Assembly (NCBI RefSeq): GCF_900100785.1
Contig: NZ_FNCP01000003.1
Location: forward strand, 62,001-126,000
DNA: 64,000 nt
Origin: Desulfosporosinus hippei DSM 8344
GTDB taxonomy: Bacteria > Bacillota > Desulfitobacteriia > Desulfitobacteriales > Desulfitobacteriaceae
Direction: 5' to 3'
Positions 27,669 through 37,345 of the stretch are shown in pieces. The position numbers were made by a program, and so were the translations under genes. Under the pieces are notes generated by a model. The model did no database searches. It was not told the origin of the DNA and saw only the letters and a list, made by a program, of their open reading frames with translations. The first letter of the stretch is position 1. Every line of letters starts with the position of its first letter.

Positions 27669-29552
27669 ATGAAACTCAAAGACACTGGAGAACTTAATGA
27701 ATTGAAAGGGCAAAGCCTTGCTCTTCTTAAAAATCGGCGTATTTCCAGTCCCCTAACAACTCTTGAGGCCCTGGGAAAACCTCGACACATTATGGTTTGC
27801 GGAGGAACCGGCTGCCATGCTTCGGATAGCCCGGAAATTGCAGCTTTACTTAAAGAGGAACTTAATCAGCGAGGGTTATCTGATCAAGTAGAAGTGCTGC
27901 AGACAGGTTGTTTTGGCTTCTGCGAAAAAGGCCCTATTCTTGAAATCCATCCTGACAATATTATGTATGTCCAAGTTTCCACCACAGATGTTGCCGATAT
28001 TGTTGAGGAACACTTCATTCAAGGGAAACAAGTGGAACGGCTTCTCTATGTTGACCCCAGCTCGGAACAGCGTTTAGCTTCAGATTTCCCCTTTTATCAC
28101 AGTCAGCTCCGCATTGCCCTGCGCAATTGCAGCTATATTGCTCCTGAGGACATTCGAGAATATATAGCCGCCGATGGATATCAGGCCTTAGCTAAAGTCC
28201 TTTTCAACATGTCCCCTGCTTCAGTCATTGAAGAAATCAAAAAAAGTGGCCTCCGGGGGCGGGGAGGCGGAGGCTTCCCTACCGGGGTAAAGTGGGAATT
28301 GACCGGTCAAGGGGAAGCTACTCAACGCTATATTATTTGCAATGCGGATGAAGGGGATCCGGGTGCCTTCATGGACCGCTCTATCCTGGAGGGGGATCCT
28401 CATAGCGTCTTAGAGGCCATGCTTATTGCCGGCTCAGCCATTGGGGCAACTCATGGGTTCATCTACATCCGGGCGGAATACCCCCTGGCCATTCACCGCT
28501 TAGAAATTTCCATTAACCAAGCCAGAGAGTATGGCTTGCTGGGGGAAAAGATATTAGGCAGTGATTTCAGTTTTGATGTTGATATTAAATATGGAGCCGG
28601 GGCTTTTGTATGTGGAGAAGAAACTGCCTTGATTCATTCCATCGAAGGTGCTCGCGGAGAACCTTCTGTCAAACCCCCCTTCCCTGCTCAAGAAGGTCTG
28701 TGGGGTAAACCAACTTGTGTCAACAATGTGGAGACCTTTGCTAATATCCCTCCCATTATTTTAAGAGGTTCGGACTGGTTTGCAGGGATTGGTACGGAAA
28801 AAAGCAAGGGAACTAAGGTATTTGCCCTAGCCGGAAAAGTTAACAATGTGGGGCTGGTTGAAGTCCCGATGGGAACCACCCTCCGCCAAATAATTTTTGA
28901 TATTGGCGGAGGAATCAAGAATCATAAGAGTTTCAAAGCAGCGCAAACCGGGGGGCCTTCCGGCGGATGTATCCCAACCAAATATTTAGACACTCCAATT
29001 GACTATGAGTCTTTAATCTCCATTGGCTCTATGATGGGTTCCGGGGGATTAATTGTTATGGATGATAGCGATTGTATGGTCAATATCGCCAAGTTCTTCC
29101 TGGAATTCACTGTGGACGAGTCTTGCGGTCGATGTACAGCCTGCAGAGTAGGGACAAAACGTCTTCACGAAATTTTGACTAAAATAACGGAGGGCAAGGG
29201 AACTTTAGATGATTTAGATAGTTTAGAGCAACTTAGCAAAATTATCAAGGATACCTCTCTTTGTGGACTCGGCCAAAGTGCTCCTAACCCTATTCTTTCT
29301 ACTATAGAGTATTTTAAAGACGAATACCTGGCTCATATAGTTGATAAATCCTGTCCGGCTGGAGTCTGTAAGAGTTTAGTCAAGTATAAGATTACTGATA
29401 AATGCAAGGGTTGTACTCTTTGCACCAAACATTGTCCGGCAAATTGCATTAGCGGTTCCGTCAAGGAACCTCACGTCATCGACGAAGAGCGCTGTCTCAA
29501 GTGCGGTGTATGTATGGAAAAATGCCGCTTTGGTGCCATTGTACACCATTAA
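27669..29552 (+). CDS. hydB: NADH-dependent [FeFe]-hydrogenase, NuoF-like flavin subunit
   Basis: 627 residues. Domains in order: thioredoxin-like [2Fe-2S] ferredoxin (about 35-125; CGGTGCHASDS, CFGFCEKGP), NuoF-type FMN/NADH domain (GLRGRGGGGFPTGVKWE and GAGAFVCGEETALIHSIEG), SLBB domain, the C-terminal 4Fe-4S helix bundle (ESCGRCTACRVGTKRL) and two extra 4Fe-4S clusters (CKGCTLCTKHCP, CLKCGVCMEKCR). This is the HydB layout of electron-bifurcating hydrogenases, where FMN splits electrons between NADH and ferredoxin. Co-transcribed with hydC and hydA. Confidence 0.95.
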   Translation: MKLKDTGELNELKGQSLALLKNRRISSPLTTLEALGKPRHIMVCGGTGCHASDSPEIAALLKEELNQRGLSDQVEVLQTGCFGFCEKGPILEIHPDNIMYVQVSTTDVADIVEEHFIQGKQVERLLYVDPSSEQRLASDFPFYHSQLRIALRNCSYIAPEDIREYIAADGYQALAKVLFNMSPASVIEEIKKSGLRGRGGGGFPTGVKWELTGQGEATQRYIICNADEGDPGAFMDRSILEGDPHSVLEAMLIAGSAIGATHGFIYIRAEYPLAIHRLEISINQAREYGLLGEKILGSDFSFDVDIKYGAGAFVCGEETALIHSIEGARGEPSVKPPFPAQEGLWGKPTCVNNVETFANIPPIILRGSDWFAGIGTEKSKGTKVFALAGKVNNVGLVEVPMGTTLRQIIFDIGGGIKNHKSFKAAQTGGPSGGCIPTKYLDTPIDYESLISIGSMMGSGGLIVMDDSDCMVNIAKFFLEFTVDESCGRCTACRVGTKRLHEILTKITEGKGTLDDLDSLEQLSKIIKDTSLCGLGQSAPNPILSTIEYFKDEYLAHIVDKSCPAGVCKSLVKYKITDKCKGCTLCTKHCPANCISGSVKEPHVIDEERCLKCGVCMEKCRFGAIVHH

Positions 29553-29577
29553 GTTACCCCCAAAGGAGGACTCTGTC

Positions 29578-31320
29578 ATGGATATACAACTTAAAATCAA
29601 TGACATACCGCTTACTGTTCCGGCAGGAATGTCCATCTTAGATGCAGCCAGAACTATAAACATTGATATTCCAACCTTATGCTATCTCAATCTTCATGAG
29701 ATGAGACTAAATAATCATATTGCCTCCTGCCGAGTCTGTGTTGTCGAAGTTGAAGGCCGGCGAAATCTTGCGCCAGCCTGTTCTACTCCTGTATTTGACG
29801 GTATGGTGGTTAAGACAGATACTCAGCGTGCTGTACTGGGCAGAAGAACTATGGTGGAACTCCTGCTCTCAGATCACCCTAAATCATGTTTAACTTGTCC
29901 TAAAAATCTGGATTGTGACCTTCAGGCTCTGGCAGCTGATTTAGGAGTCCGAAATATTACTTATGAAGGGGAAGAATCCGAATTTGCGATAGATAAATCC
30001 AGTCTGGCGATTATTCGAGACCCCAACAAATGTATTCGCTGTCGACGCTGTGAAACAATGTGCAACGACGTTCAAACTGTAGGGGTCTACTCAGCGGTGG
30101 GCCGGGGTTTTGAAACAGTTGTTAAAACCGCCTTTGATCTGCCTCTTCACGATACGTCATGTACATTTTGCGGACAATGTGTAGCTGTCTGCCCTACCGG
30201 TGCCTTAATGGAACTCGATCAAGTGGATAAAGTCTGGAAGGCCCTTAACGATCCAACCCGTTATGTCGTTGTTGAAACAGCTCCTGCTGTCCGTGTCGCC
30301 CTTGGAGAAGGCTTCGGTCTGGAACCGGGAACCATTGTCACGGGAAAGATGGTCGCCGCACTCCGTCGGCTGGGCTTTGACCGGGTTTTTGATACTGAAT
30401 TTGGAGCAGATGTGACGATTATGGAAGAAGCTACGGAGCTTATTCATCGTATAGAACACGGCGGACGCTTACCCATTCTGACAAGTTGTTGCCCTGCTTG
30501 GGTTAAATTCTTTGAACATCAATTTCCGGATTTATTAGACATCCCCTCAACCTGCAAATCTCCTCATCAAATGTTAGGAGTCCTATCTAAAAGCTATTAC
30601 GCTGAGACTTATGGTATTGATCCTCAAAAAATTACCGTAGTCTCGATTATGCCTTGTATTGCCAAAAAATACGAAGCAGCTCGTCCGGAGCTGGGACAAG
30701 ACCCTGTCACTCCGGATGTGGATATTGTCATCACAACCCGGGAACTTTCCCGAATGCTCCGAGAAGCGGGAATTCATTTCGATCATCTCAAGGAAGAAGA
30801 TTTTGATCATCCTTTAGGGGAATCCACCGGGGCTGCCGTGGTTTTCGGAACAACCGGAGGGGTCATAGAAGCAGCTTTAAGAACAGCTTATGAATGGTTG
30901 ACGGGAAAACCCTTAGAAAATGTGGAATTTGAACCTCTTCGAGGGATGGACGGAATCAAGGAAGCCGTTATTCCCATCGGTAAGCGTGACTTCCGCATTG
31001 CGGTTACTCATGGCCTAGGCAATGCTCGAACCATTCTTGAGAAGATTCAATCGGGGGAAAGTCATTATGATGCTATCGAGATAATGGCTTGCCCCGGCGG
31101 TTGTATTGGGGGCGGAGGACAACCCTATCATCATGGAAACCTAGAAATCCTGGAAGCCCGTGCTAATGCCATTTACCAAGAAGATCGCTCCAAACCTTTG
31201 CGCAAGTCCCATGAAAACCCTGCGGTTCTCAAGTTATATAGAGATTATATCGGCGAACCTTACGGAGAGAAAGCTCATCGATTACTTCATACTAGCTTTA
31301 CTAAGCGCCCAAAAATCTAA
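29578..31320 (+). CDS. hydA: [FeFe]-hydrogenase catalytic subunit (group A3 type)
   Basis: 580 residues. Domains: plant-type [2Fe-2S] (about 1-80), His-Cys3 4Fe-4S (HPKSCLTCPKNLDCDLQ), two 4Fe-4S (CIRCRRCETMC, CTFCGQCVAVCP), then the H-cluster domain with signatures TSCCPAWVKFFE, MPCIAKKYEA and MACPGGCIGGGGQP. It makes or consumes H2 as partner of HydB and HydC, probably coupling NADH and reduced ferredoxin oxidation to H2. ATG at 29578 follows AAAGGAGGA at the usual distance; a longer in-frame reading starts inside hydB and is rejected. Maturation genes hydEFG are not in the window. Confidence 0.96.
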   Translation: MDIQLKINDIPLTVPAGMSILDAARTINIDIPTLCYLNLHEMRLNNHIASCRVCVVEVEGRRNLAPACSTPVFDGMVVKTDTQRAVLGRRTMVELLLSDHPKSCLTCPKNLDCDLQALAADLGVRNITYEGEESEFAIDKSSLAIIRDPNKCIRCRRCETMCNDVQTVGVYSAVGRGFETVVKTAFDLPLHDTSCTFCGQCVAVCPTGALMELDQVDKVWKALNDPTRYVVVETAPAVRVALGEGFGLEPGTIVTGKMVAALRRLGFDRVFDTEFGADVTIMEEATELIHRIEHGGRLPILTSCCPAWVKFFEHQFPDLLDIPSTCKSPHQMLGVLSKSYYAETYGIDPQKITVVSIMPCIAKKYEAARPELGQDPVTPDVDIVITTRELSRMLREAGIHFDHLKEEDFDHPLGESTGAAVVFGTTGGVIEAALRTAYEWLTGKPLENVEFEPLRGMDGIKEAVIPIGKRDFRIAVTHGLGNARTILEKIQSGESHYDAIEIMACPGGCIGGGGQPYHHGNLEILEARANAIYQEDRSKPLRKSHENPAVLKLYRDYIGEPYGEKAHRLLHTSFTKRPKI

Positions 31321-31387
31321 AATCCCGCCGTCAGACACATCTCGTTTCACATCTCCCACATTTACTTCTATAAAAACTACAGAGCAA

Positions 31388-31438
31388 AAGCGGTCTCTTT
31401 CACTTTAACTTTTTAGTGCCAGTGAAAACAGACCGCTT
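31388..31438 (+). terminator. Terminator of hydCBA
   Basis: AAGCGGTCT pairs with AGACCGCTT, with an inner TTTCACT/AGTGAAA stem. CTTTG follows, so the U-tract is weak. Confidence 0.7.
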
Positions 31439-31557
31439 CTTTGAATCCCATTAACCTCTTTAAATTTTGGGAGCCAAGTTTCACGCCACCCCTGTATTTT
31501 TATATTGGAAAGGTTATGATAAACTCTAAGGGTAATTATTTGAAAAGTGGTGGAAAT

Positions 31558-32328
31558 ATGCAACACAAATTCTCTAGGACAGAGCTTCTTATTGGCCCTT
31601 CCGGTCAAGAAAAGCTGCAGCAAAGCAGTGTGATGATATTTGGGATTGGTGGCGTTGGCTCTTTTACAGTCGAGGCATTGGCCCGTGCCGGAATTGGTCA
31701 CTTAATTCTGGTTGACTTTGATGATATATGTCTGACAAATATTAACCGTCAACTACATGCCCTCCATTCTACAGTCGGTGAGGCCAAAGTGGAAGTCATG
31801 AAACGACGGATTCAAGAGATTAATCCATCTGCCAAGGTAGAAGCTTTTAAAGAGTTCTATTCAGTGACAGATGCCGACCGTTTTCTGGATAGAAATCTAA
31901 GCTACGTCGTTGATGCCATTGATACTGTATCGAGCAAAGTTAGTTTGGCCAAAGAATGTTTACTTCGAGGTATACCTTTCATTTCCAGTATGGGGGCCGG
32001 TAATCGCCTTACCGCCGAGAACTATAGAGTTGCTGACCTCTCTAAGACAAGTGGGGATCCCCTGGCTAAAGCTATGCGTAAACTTCTGCGTAAAGAAGGT
32101 ATCACCAAAGGGGTAAAAGTAGTATTTAGTCCCGACCTGCCATTAACCCCCTTCACTTCAGATGCCAATTGTACAACAAATTGCATCTGCCCGAGTGGAG
32201 ATGCCCCCTGTGCTGTGAAACGTCAGATTCCTGGAAGCATTTCTTTTGTCCCGTCTGTTGTGGGTCTCCTTATTGCCGGAGAGGTTATTCGGGATTTACT
32301 GAACAATTCTACAACTGCTCAAGTTTAA
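31558..32328 (+). CDS. tcdA: tRNA threonylcarbamoyladenosine dehydratase
   Basis: 256 residues of the ThiF/MoeB/E1-like superfamily. MIFGIGGVGSFTVEALARAG is the ATP-binding motif, LVDFDDICLTNINRQLHAL the adenylation Asp/Arg region, and the C-terminal Cys pair sits in CTTNCICPSG. TcdA (CsdL) cyclises t6A37 of tRNA to ct6A using ATP. ATG 31558-31560 is chosen for its GGTGG ribosome site; 39 upstream codons are unconserved. The 3' end overlaps the convergent DUF5317 gene by four bases. Confidence 0.92.
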   Translation: MQHKFSRTELLIGPSGQEKLQQSSVMIFGIGGVGSFTVEALARAGIGHLILVDFDDICLTNINRQLHALHSTVGEAKVEVMKRRIQEINPSAKVEAFKEFYSVTDADRFLDRNLSYVVDAIDTVSSKVSLAKECLLRGIPFISSMGAGNRLTAENYRVADLSKTSGDPLAKAMRKLLRKEGITKGVKVVFSPDLPLTPFTSDANCTTNCICPSGDAPCAVKRQIPGSISFVPSVVGLLIAGEVIRDLLNNSTTAQV

Positions 32329-32900
32329 GCAGTTGTAGAATTGTGTGCTTTGGGGGTAGATTTGTCTTGCTTTCTCACCATAGTTTTAAATACCAGCAGA
32401 AAAATTCCTAAATCAACGAGTATATCTCCCAGACTAAACACTTGTTTGCCTATTCCTATAATGGACAGATAAAGGCGATCCGCCAAGAAACTCAGGCGTG
32501 TCGTCGAAGTCATCAGTCCATGAGTCCCCTGCCCTTCCAGTAAAGCTTTGCGACTTTCTTCCGGAAGAAACGAGGGATCCACCGGCATTACCCCTCCATT
32601 CAGACCAATTACGATAGTGTTTAAAAAAATCCCCAGAGCAATCCAGTGCATACCGGGACATGCTCTATTTCGCCATGTGAAAAACAGCAATAAAAAATAG
32701 GATCCTATTCCAAGAAGTTGAGTGAGCCAATTTGAAGCAAGCCCAATTTCTTTAACAGCAACCCAGTAGAGACCACTTTGAATTATTAGGGCAACCGGAA
32801 CCAGCCAAGATTCTCGTAGAGCAAGCTGACCTAAGCGACTAAGTTTACCCCCGCTAAACAAACTGAATAACAACGCAATAATTAAGGTTTCGATTAGCAT
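32325..32900 (-). CDS. DUF5317 family membrane protein
   Basis: 191 residues with about five hydrophobic helices. GGNAGV-type segments such as LNGGVMPVDPSFLPEE and the terminal FSLGDILVDLGIFLLVF fit the DUF5317 family common in Clostridia, of unknown function. It lies 15 bp downstream of an HD-GYP gene on the same strand, so the two form a unit; DUF5317 next to a signalling protein suggests a signal-linked membrane role, which is inference. Confidence 0.8.
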   Translation of the reverse strand: MLIETLIIALLFSLFSGGKLSRLGQLALRESWLVPVALIIQSGLYWVAVKEIGLASNWLTQLLGIGSYFLLLFFTWRNRACPGMHWIALGIFLNTIVIGLNGGVMPVDPSFLPEESRKALLEGQGTHGLMTSTTRLSFLADRLYLSIIGIGKQVFSLGDILVDLGIFLLVFKTMVRKQDKSTPKAHNSTTA

Positions 32901-32915
32901 ATTTCACCTCTTAGA

Positions 32916-34199
32916 CTAGGATAAAGCCGGTTGCACATGCTCTGCATGAACCCTCAGGGCTACTTCATCTGTAACCACAGCGCAGAAAACCTCTACAAGC
33001 TTGGGATCCAGCTGTGTTCCGGCAACTCGTTTTAATTCAGCTATTGCTTCAGAATGCGTACTTCCTTTGCGGTAACTTCGATCCGAGGTTATCGCATCAT
33101 AGGTATCAGCAACTGCAATGATCCGTGATTCTAATGGAATCTCCTCACCTTGAACCCCATCAGGATAACCTTTGCCATCGAAACGCTCGTGATGATGACG
33201 TACAACTTGACCTATATCAAATAAGAATTTAATACCTTTAATAATTGTTTGCCCAATCACAGGATGACTACGAATTGCTTCCCACTCAGTATCAATAAGT
33301 TTCCCTTCTTTATTTAAGATCATTTCGCTAACCCCTATTTTGCCGACATCATGCAACACAGCGGCGTATTTAAGAAACTCAATTTTTTCCTCGCTCATTT
33401 TGATTGCCTCTCCGATAGCAACTGCAAGCTTCCCAACTCTGGCAGAGTGTCCACTGGTGTATTTGTCTTTGGCCTCTAAAGCTTGTACTAAAGCTTCGAC
33501 TGTATCAAGATAATTTTCCCGCATGTCAATATAGAGTTGAAAGGCATGGCGAGAAATCAACAAGGGAATAAACAGCAAAAAAAGTCCCAAGGGGCCCCAG
33601 TTTTTATAGAGCAGAGCTAACAAAAATCCTAGGGGAACGAGTGCCATAAAATTAGGCAAGGCCCAACGAAAGTTAACTACCCATATAGCCAAAGGGGATT
33701 TATTGGATATAAGACCAAGAACAAGCGCAACAATTGTCATATTCATTACCATATAGATAAGTGCTGCTAGACTATAAATTAGGATTGATTTAAAGTCAAA
33801 TTGGAACGAAGTTATTTTAAAAAAATATATAGCAGTATAGGCAACGGTTAAGGATATAACGTATTGGGATGCATTAAAAACCCTTTTGTGTAATGGCTGC
33901 TCAACGGCAACTTTTCCAAAAATCAGTAACCCGGATAAAGCCATTGCAGCCAATGTGACTCCTAACGGGAATAAAATAAGGGATGAAAGAAATATAGAAT
34001 AGCTGACAGTTACATACCCTCCTTTGGGCAAAGCAACCGGTAAAGACTCACATGAGATGGCTAAAATGCCAAAGATCAAAAGATTTAATAATTGTTCCAC
34101 GGTCCAATTCGTATGGTAGATATTCCATATTAAACTGATTGAGGCAGACAAGGTTATTATTGCAAAAAATAGTTTAAATTCTTTTGATGAACTTTCCAT
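32916..34199 (-). CDS. HD-GYP domain protein with membrane sensor
   Basis: 427 residues. Roughly seven membrane helices (residues 5-210) are followed by an HD-GYP domain: AAVLHDVGKIGVSEMIL and RHHHERFDGKGYPDGV. The membrane part (LPKGGYVTVSYSIFLSSLILFP) resembles the MASE-type sensor common in clostridial HD-GYP proteins and is unlike the one at 15.3 kb. It should hydrolyse c-di-GMP. ATG 34197-34199 is chosen for its GAGGTGG ribosome site. It is followed by the DUF5317 gene and preceded by a tiny peptide gene. Confidence 0.92.
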   Translation of the reverse strand: MESSSKEFKLFFAIITLSASISLIWNIYHTNWTVEQLLNLLIFGILAISCESLPVALPKGGYVTVSYSIFLSSLILFPLGVTLAAMALSGLLIFGKVAVEQPLHKRVFNASQYVISLTVAYTAIYFFKITSFQFDFKSILIYSLAALIYMVMNMTIVALVLGLISNKSPLAIWVVNFRWALPNFMALVPLGFLLALLYKNWGPLGLFLLFIPLLISRHAFQLYIDMRENYLDTVEALVQALEAKDKYTSGHSARVGKLAVAIGEAIKMSEEKIEFLKYAAVLHDVGKIGVSEMILNKEGKLIDTEWEAIRSHPVIGQTIIKGIKFLFDIGQVVRHHHERFDGKGYPDGVQGEEIPLESRIIAVADTYDAITSDRSYRKGSTHSEAIAELKRVAGTQLDPKLVEVFCAVVTDEVALRVHAEHVQPALS

Positions 34200-34296
34200 G
34201 ACCCACCTCAAATATATTTTAGCCGCCAACTTAACTATCTAGATCCGTAGCCGCTCTTCAGAGAAGAACAATTTTTATTTAACTATCTAACACGTT

Positions 34297-34371
34297 CTAC
34301 CATCTGAAAGTTGCGCCGCCGGCGAGTACGAGAGTAACAAGAACAGAGATTGCTTTGAATAATTTGCTCAT
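34297..34371 (-). CDS. 24-residue hydrophobic peptide
   Basis: Reads MSKLFKAISVLVTLVLAGGA then TFRW and stop. A textbook AGGAGG ribosome site lies nine bases before ATG. The peptide is a single short helix with a basic start, like a signal peptide or a leader peptide. It lies 98 bp upstream of the HD-GYP gene on the same strand, and the GAGCGAAGCG motif occurs twice upstream of it. It could be a leader peptide, a small membrane protein or a secreted signal. Short length keeps confidence moderate. Confidence 0.5.
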   Translation of the reverse strand: MSKLFKAISVLVTLVLAGGATFRW

Positions 34372-34522
34372 ATCGGTAAACCTCCTTGATTTTTTTATCA
34401 AAAGGACAGTATTACCGCTTCGCTCTCTTTCCGTTCCGCTGTTTTTTTCGCTTCGCTATAGTGAAATAAAACAGATGTACTCTAGGATCTAATTGTTAAG
34501 TTGGTCGGCCAAAATTAGTAAA

Positions 34523-35176
34523 TTAATTGTTGCCGAGAAACCTCAGCTTTCGATTAACAGCGTCAAGAGTTGCCTTAACGACGGCTTCCCGATCATCATT
34601 TTTAACTAAGGCACACCCTGTAAGGGATTGTTCGCCCGTAGAAGCAATTAAAGTTATTGAGACCAGGGCAATCTGTTGTTTGGCAAGTTGGGTTATCCCT
34701 ACATCCTCAGTGACAAATAAAAGTTTCCCTAAAGTGAGGGGCTCTAAGGCCTTTAATGTAGCCTCAACAAACAGCCGCAATTTATTATGTGCTGAAGAAG
34801 GACCTTCAGCCAGCCCTTCAATCAACTTATCTCCCTTTAGCAATTCCACTTTCACTTCTGCCATACCGTTAACAGTTCTAAGGGTTACACCTACCAATTT
34901 AGGCCGGGCAGAAACTTCTACAACTGAAGTCCCTTCTTCATCCTCTTCAACTTGGGCAACACTTATTTTCTTATGATCAATTTGCAAATCAAATTGAGCT
35001 GCCAAAATCGATTCAACATCCCGAACGATCTGCTTAGGTGCTCGTCCCGCCCCGGCAAGAATATGTACCTCTTCAATTATCCCTTGATTATTAATATTAA
35101 TGCGAGCAGCAACTACGGATTTAACCTGTTTAATGGCCTGCTCCCAATCTTTAATTGGATAAGGCGTTTCTGACAT
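34523..35176 (-). CDS. Conserved-looking protein of unknown function
   Basis: 217 residues, soluble and highly regular (alternating short helices and strands). It reads as two halves: an N-terminal one (EEVHILAGAGRAPKQIVRDVESIL) and a C-terminal one (SSAHNKLRLFVEATLKALEP, NDDREAVVKATLDAVNRKLRF). The C-terminal pattern recalls small alpha/beta regulatory domains, but no family was named with confidence. ATG 35174-35176 is chosen because AAGGAG lies upstream; a longer reading exists. It is a single gene between a peptide/HD-GYP unit and hcp. Confidence 0.65.
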   Translation of the reverse strand: MSETPYPIKDWEQAIKQVKSVVAARININNQGIIEEVHILAGAGRAPKQIVRDVESILAAQFDLQIDHKKISVAQVEEDEEGTSVVEVSARPKLVGVTLRTVNGMAEVKVELLKGDKLIEGLAEGPSSAHNKLRLFVEATLKALEPLTLGKLLFVTEDVGITQLAKQQIALVSITLIASTGEQSLTGCALVKNDDREAVVKATLDAVNRKLRFLGNN

Positions 35177-35325
35177 GAAAACACTCCTTAGTTTCTGATT
35201 CCTATTTAAATGTAATTGAATGTTTTCGACGTCTATTTCCATTTTCCTCTATTCCTACCATAGAAAAATCCTAAGTTCTTGCAATAAGGCAAACTTTCTA
35301 TATTCTTTTTGTGTAATAAAACTAT

Positions 35326-35366
35326 AAAAAAATTAGTCCCCTTTACCACTTTGTAAAGGGGACTAA
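35326..35366 (-). terminator. Rho-independent terminator of hcp
   Basis: Minus-strand TTAGTCCCCTTTA / TAAAGGGGACTAA, 13 bp perfect, followed by seven T. Confidence 0.92.
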
Positions 35367-35389
35367 TTATCTGATGCCTTTATTGCTCT

Positions 35390-37033
35390 TTAAGCCATAA
35401 ACATCTTAACATCGTCTTCAACACTGGAGATTCCTGCTATACCAAAGTTTTCAACTAAAACTTTAACCACATTCGGGGACAAGAAACCAGGCAGGGTTGG
35501 TCCAAGGTGAATGTTCTTTACACCTAAGTGGAGTAAAGCTAACAGCACTATGACAGCTTTTTGCTCATACCAGGCAATGTTATAGGAAATTGGTAGTTTG
35601 TTGACATCATCGAGGCCAAATACTTCTTTTAGTTTTAAGGCAATTACTGCCAAAGAATATGAGTCATTACATTGTCCGGCATCAAGTACTCTTGGAATAC
35701 CTCCGATGTCACCAAGGTTTAATTTATTGTATTTATATTTAGCACATCCTGCTGTTAGGATGACAGTGTCTTGAGGCAGGGCCTTAGCAAAATCCGTATA
35801 GTAGTCTCTGCTCTTCATGCGTCCGTCACAACCAGCCATAACGAAAAACCGCTTAATAGCTCCGGATTTTACTGCATCGACAACTTTATCTGCCAGAGCC
35901 ATTACTTGATTGTGCGCAAATCCTCCAACAATTTCTCCGGTTTCAATTTCTGTTGGGGAAGGACAGCTCTTAGCATGGGCAATCAAAGCTGAAAAATCTT
36001 TGGCCTTTCCTTCAGCACGATCGGGAATGTGCTTAACTCCTTCAAAGCCTACAACTCCGGTAGTATAGACTCGATCCTTGTAAGATTCCTTCGGTGGAAC
36101 AAGACAGTTGGTAGTCAAGAAGACCGGTCCGTTAAAAGAGTCAAATTCTTTGTCTTGCTTATACCAGGCATTTCCGTAATTGCCTACAAAGTGATCATAC
36201 TTCTTAAAGGCCGGATAGTAATGGGCTGGGAGCATTTCTCCATGAGTATAAACGTCAACTCCGGTTCCTTCCGTTTGTATCAGTAATTCTTCGAGGTCCT
36301 TCAAGTCATGTCCGCTGATGAGAATAGCTGGGTTGCTTCTGACTCCGATATTGACTTTTGTGAGCTCAGGATTTCCGTAAGTGGTTGTATTGGCTTTATC
36401 TAAGAGAGCCATGACATCGACACCGAATTTTCCAGCTTCTAAGACAAGGGCCACTAGGTCACCTGCTTCAAGTGTATCATCAAGGGTAGCTGCCAAGGCT
36501 TTTTCAATGAAAGCAAAAATACCAGTCTCTTGATACTCGAGGGTATAGGCATGCTCAGCATAGGCGGCCATCCCTTTTAGTCCATAGGTAAGCAACTCGC
36601 GGAGTGATCGAACGTCTTCATTTGCCGTTGCTAAAATTCCAATTACTGCAGCCTTGGTCTCAAATTGATCTGCCTCCTCAGTCCAAGTTGCCGCATCGTG
36701 CAGATTCGCCGGAATAGTACCACCAGCTTTGATAATCTCTTGTTTTAGTCCGTCACGTAAGGCAAGACCCTCTTGGATTCGTTCTACAAAACGACTTTTA
36801 TCAAAGTTTGCATTGGTAATAGTGCTGAAGAGGCTTTCCATAATGAATTTATCAATATCCGGTCGGACAAGATTAAGTTCTCTGGCTTGAACAGCATAAA
36901 TGGCGATCCCTTTCAAGGTGTAAATCAAAAGATCTTGTAAGTTAGCAACATTCTCAGTTTTCCCGCAGACTCCTTTAATTGTACAACCGGTTCCCTTTGC
37001 TGTTTCCTGACACTGATAACAAAACATACTCAT
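35390..37033 (-). CDS. hcp: Hybrid cluster protein (hydroxylamine reductase)
   Basis: 547 residues. The N-terminal cysteines C5-x2-C8-x8-C17-x5-C23 ([19 protein letters not shown]) bind the 4Fe-4S cluster; the hybrid 4Fe-2S-2O cluster ligands appear in [35 protein letters not shown] and [16 protein letters not shown]. Hcp reduces hydroxylamine or nitric oxide and serves in nitrosative stress defence. GGGGGAAC precedes ATG. A perfect HcpR-type operator lies about 110 bp upstream, so control by a CRP/FNR-family regulator is expected; no regulator gene or hcr reductase is adjacent. Confidence 0.95.
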   Translation of the reverse strand: MSMFCYQCQETAKGTGCTIKGVCGKTENVANLQDLLIYTLKGIAIYAVQARELNLVRPDIDKFIMESLFSTITNANFDKSRFVERIQEGLALRDGLKQEIIKAGGTIPANLHDAATWTEEADQFETKAAVIGILATANEDVRSLRELLTYGLKGMAAYAEHAYTLEYQETGIFAFIEKALAATLDDTLEAGDLVALVLEAGKFGVDVMALLDKANTTTYGNPELTKVNIGVRSNPAILISGHDLKDLEELLIQTEGTGVDVYTHGEMLPAHYYPAFKKYDHFVGNYGNAWYKQDKEFDSFNGPVFLTTNCLVPPKESYKDRVYTTGVVGFEGVKHIPDRAEGKAKDFSALIAHAKSCPSPTEIETGEIVGGFAHNQVMALADKVVDAVKSGAIKRFFVMAGCDGRMKSRDYYTDFAKALPQDTVILTAGCAKYKYNKLNLGDIGGIPRVLDAGQCNDSYSLAVIALKLKEVFGLDDVNKLPISYNIAWYEQKAVIVLLALLHLGVKNIHLGPTLPGFLSPNVVKVLVENFGIAGISSVEDDVKMFMA

Positions 37034-37345
37034 ATTTGTTCCCCCTAAATTTTTTTTATTTAAAATTTTGCTTAACTCTCGTTGACTAAGGTTAGTTTAT
37101 AGTAATTTCTATAGAGACACTGTGATTAGAAGCCAAGTTCCAGTGTGAGATAAGTCACACCTGCTTTGGTTCTTAGCTTTGGCTTCTTACAAAGTGCCTA
37201 GCATTTTAGTCCGCGGCGATTTATAATTAGAGTTATTTCCTTGAGCCAAGCTAAATTTTTAGAATCCGCTGTCCAGGTATTACTTTGCAATAGCAGTGCT
37301 TGACCAAATTTTGAATATCTATGTATTGACTGGAGGAACAAATAC
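37034..37345. other. Divergent intergenic region of hcp and a carbonic-anhydrase-like gene
   Basis: Holds the HcpR-like site at 37143-37160 and AT-rich -10-like motifs (TATAGA, TATAAA on the minus strand) between it and hcp. No small gene was found. Confidence 0.6.
37143..37160. promoter_or_regulatory. HcpR/CRP-FNR type operator
   Basis: GTGTGA-GATAAG-TCACAC is a perfect dyad matching the TTGTGA-N6-TCACAA consensus reported for HcpR, except for the outermost bases. It lies about 110 bp upstream of hcp and close to no other obvious -35 element, consistent with activation. Whether it also serves the divergent gene at 37346 is unclear. Confidence 0.75.

Noticed and set aside
34372-34500. Possible c-di-GMP riboswitch before the peptide/HD-GYP unit
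   Set aside because: GGTTTACCGAT resembles the end of the class I motif, but the conserved core (CACGCACAGGGCAAACC-like) is missing.
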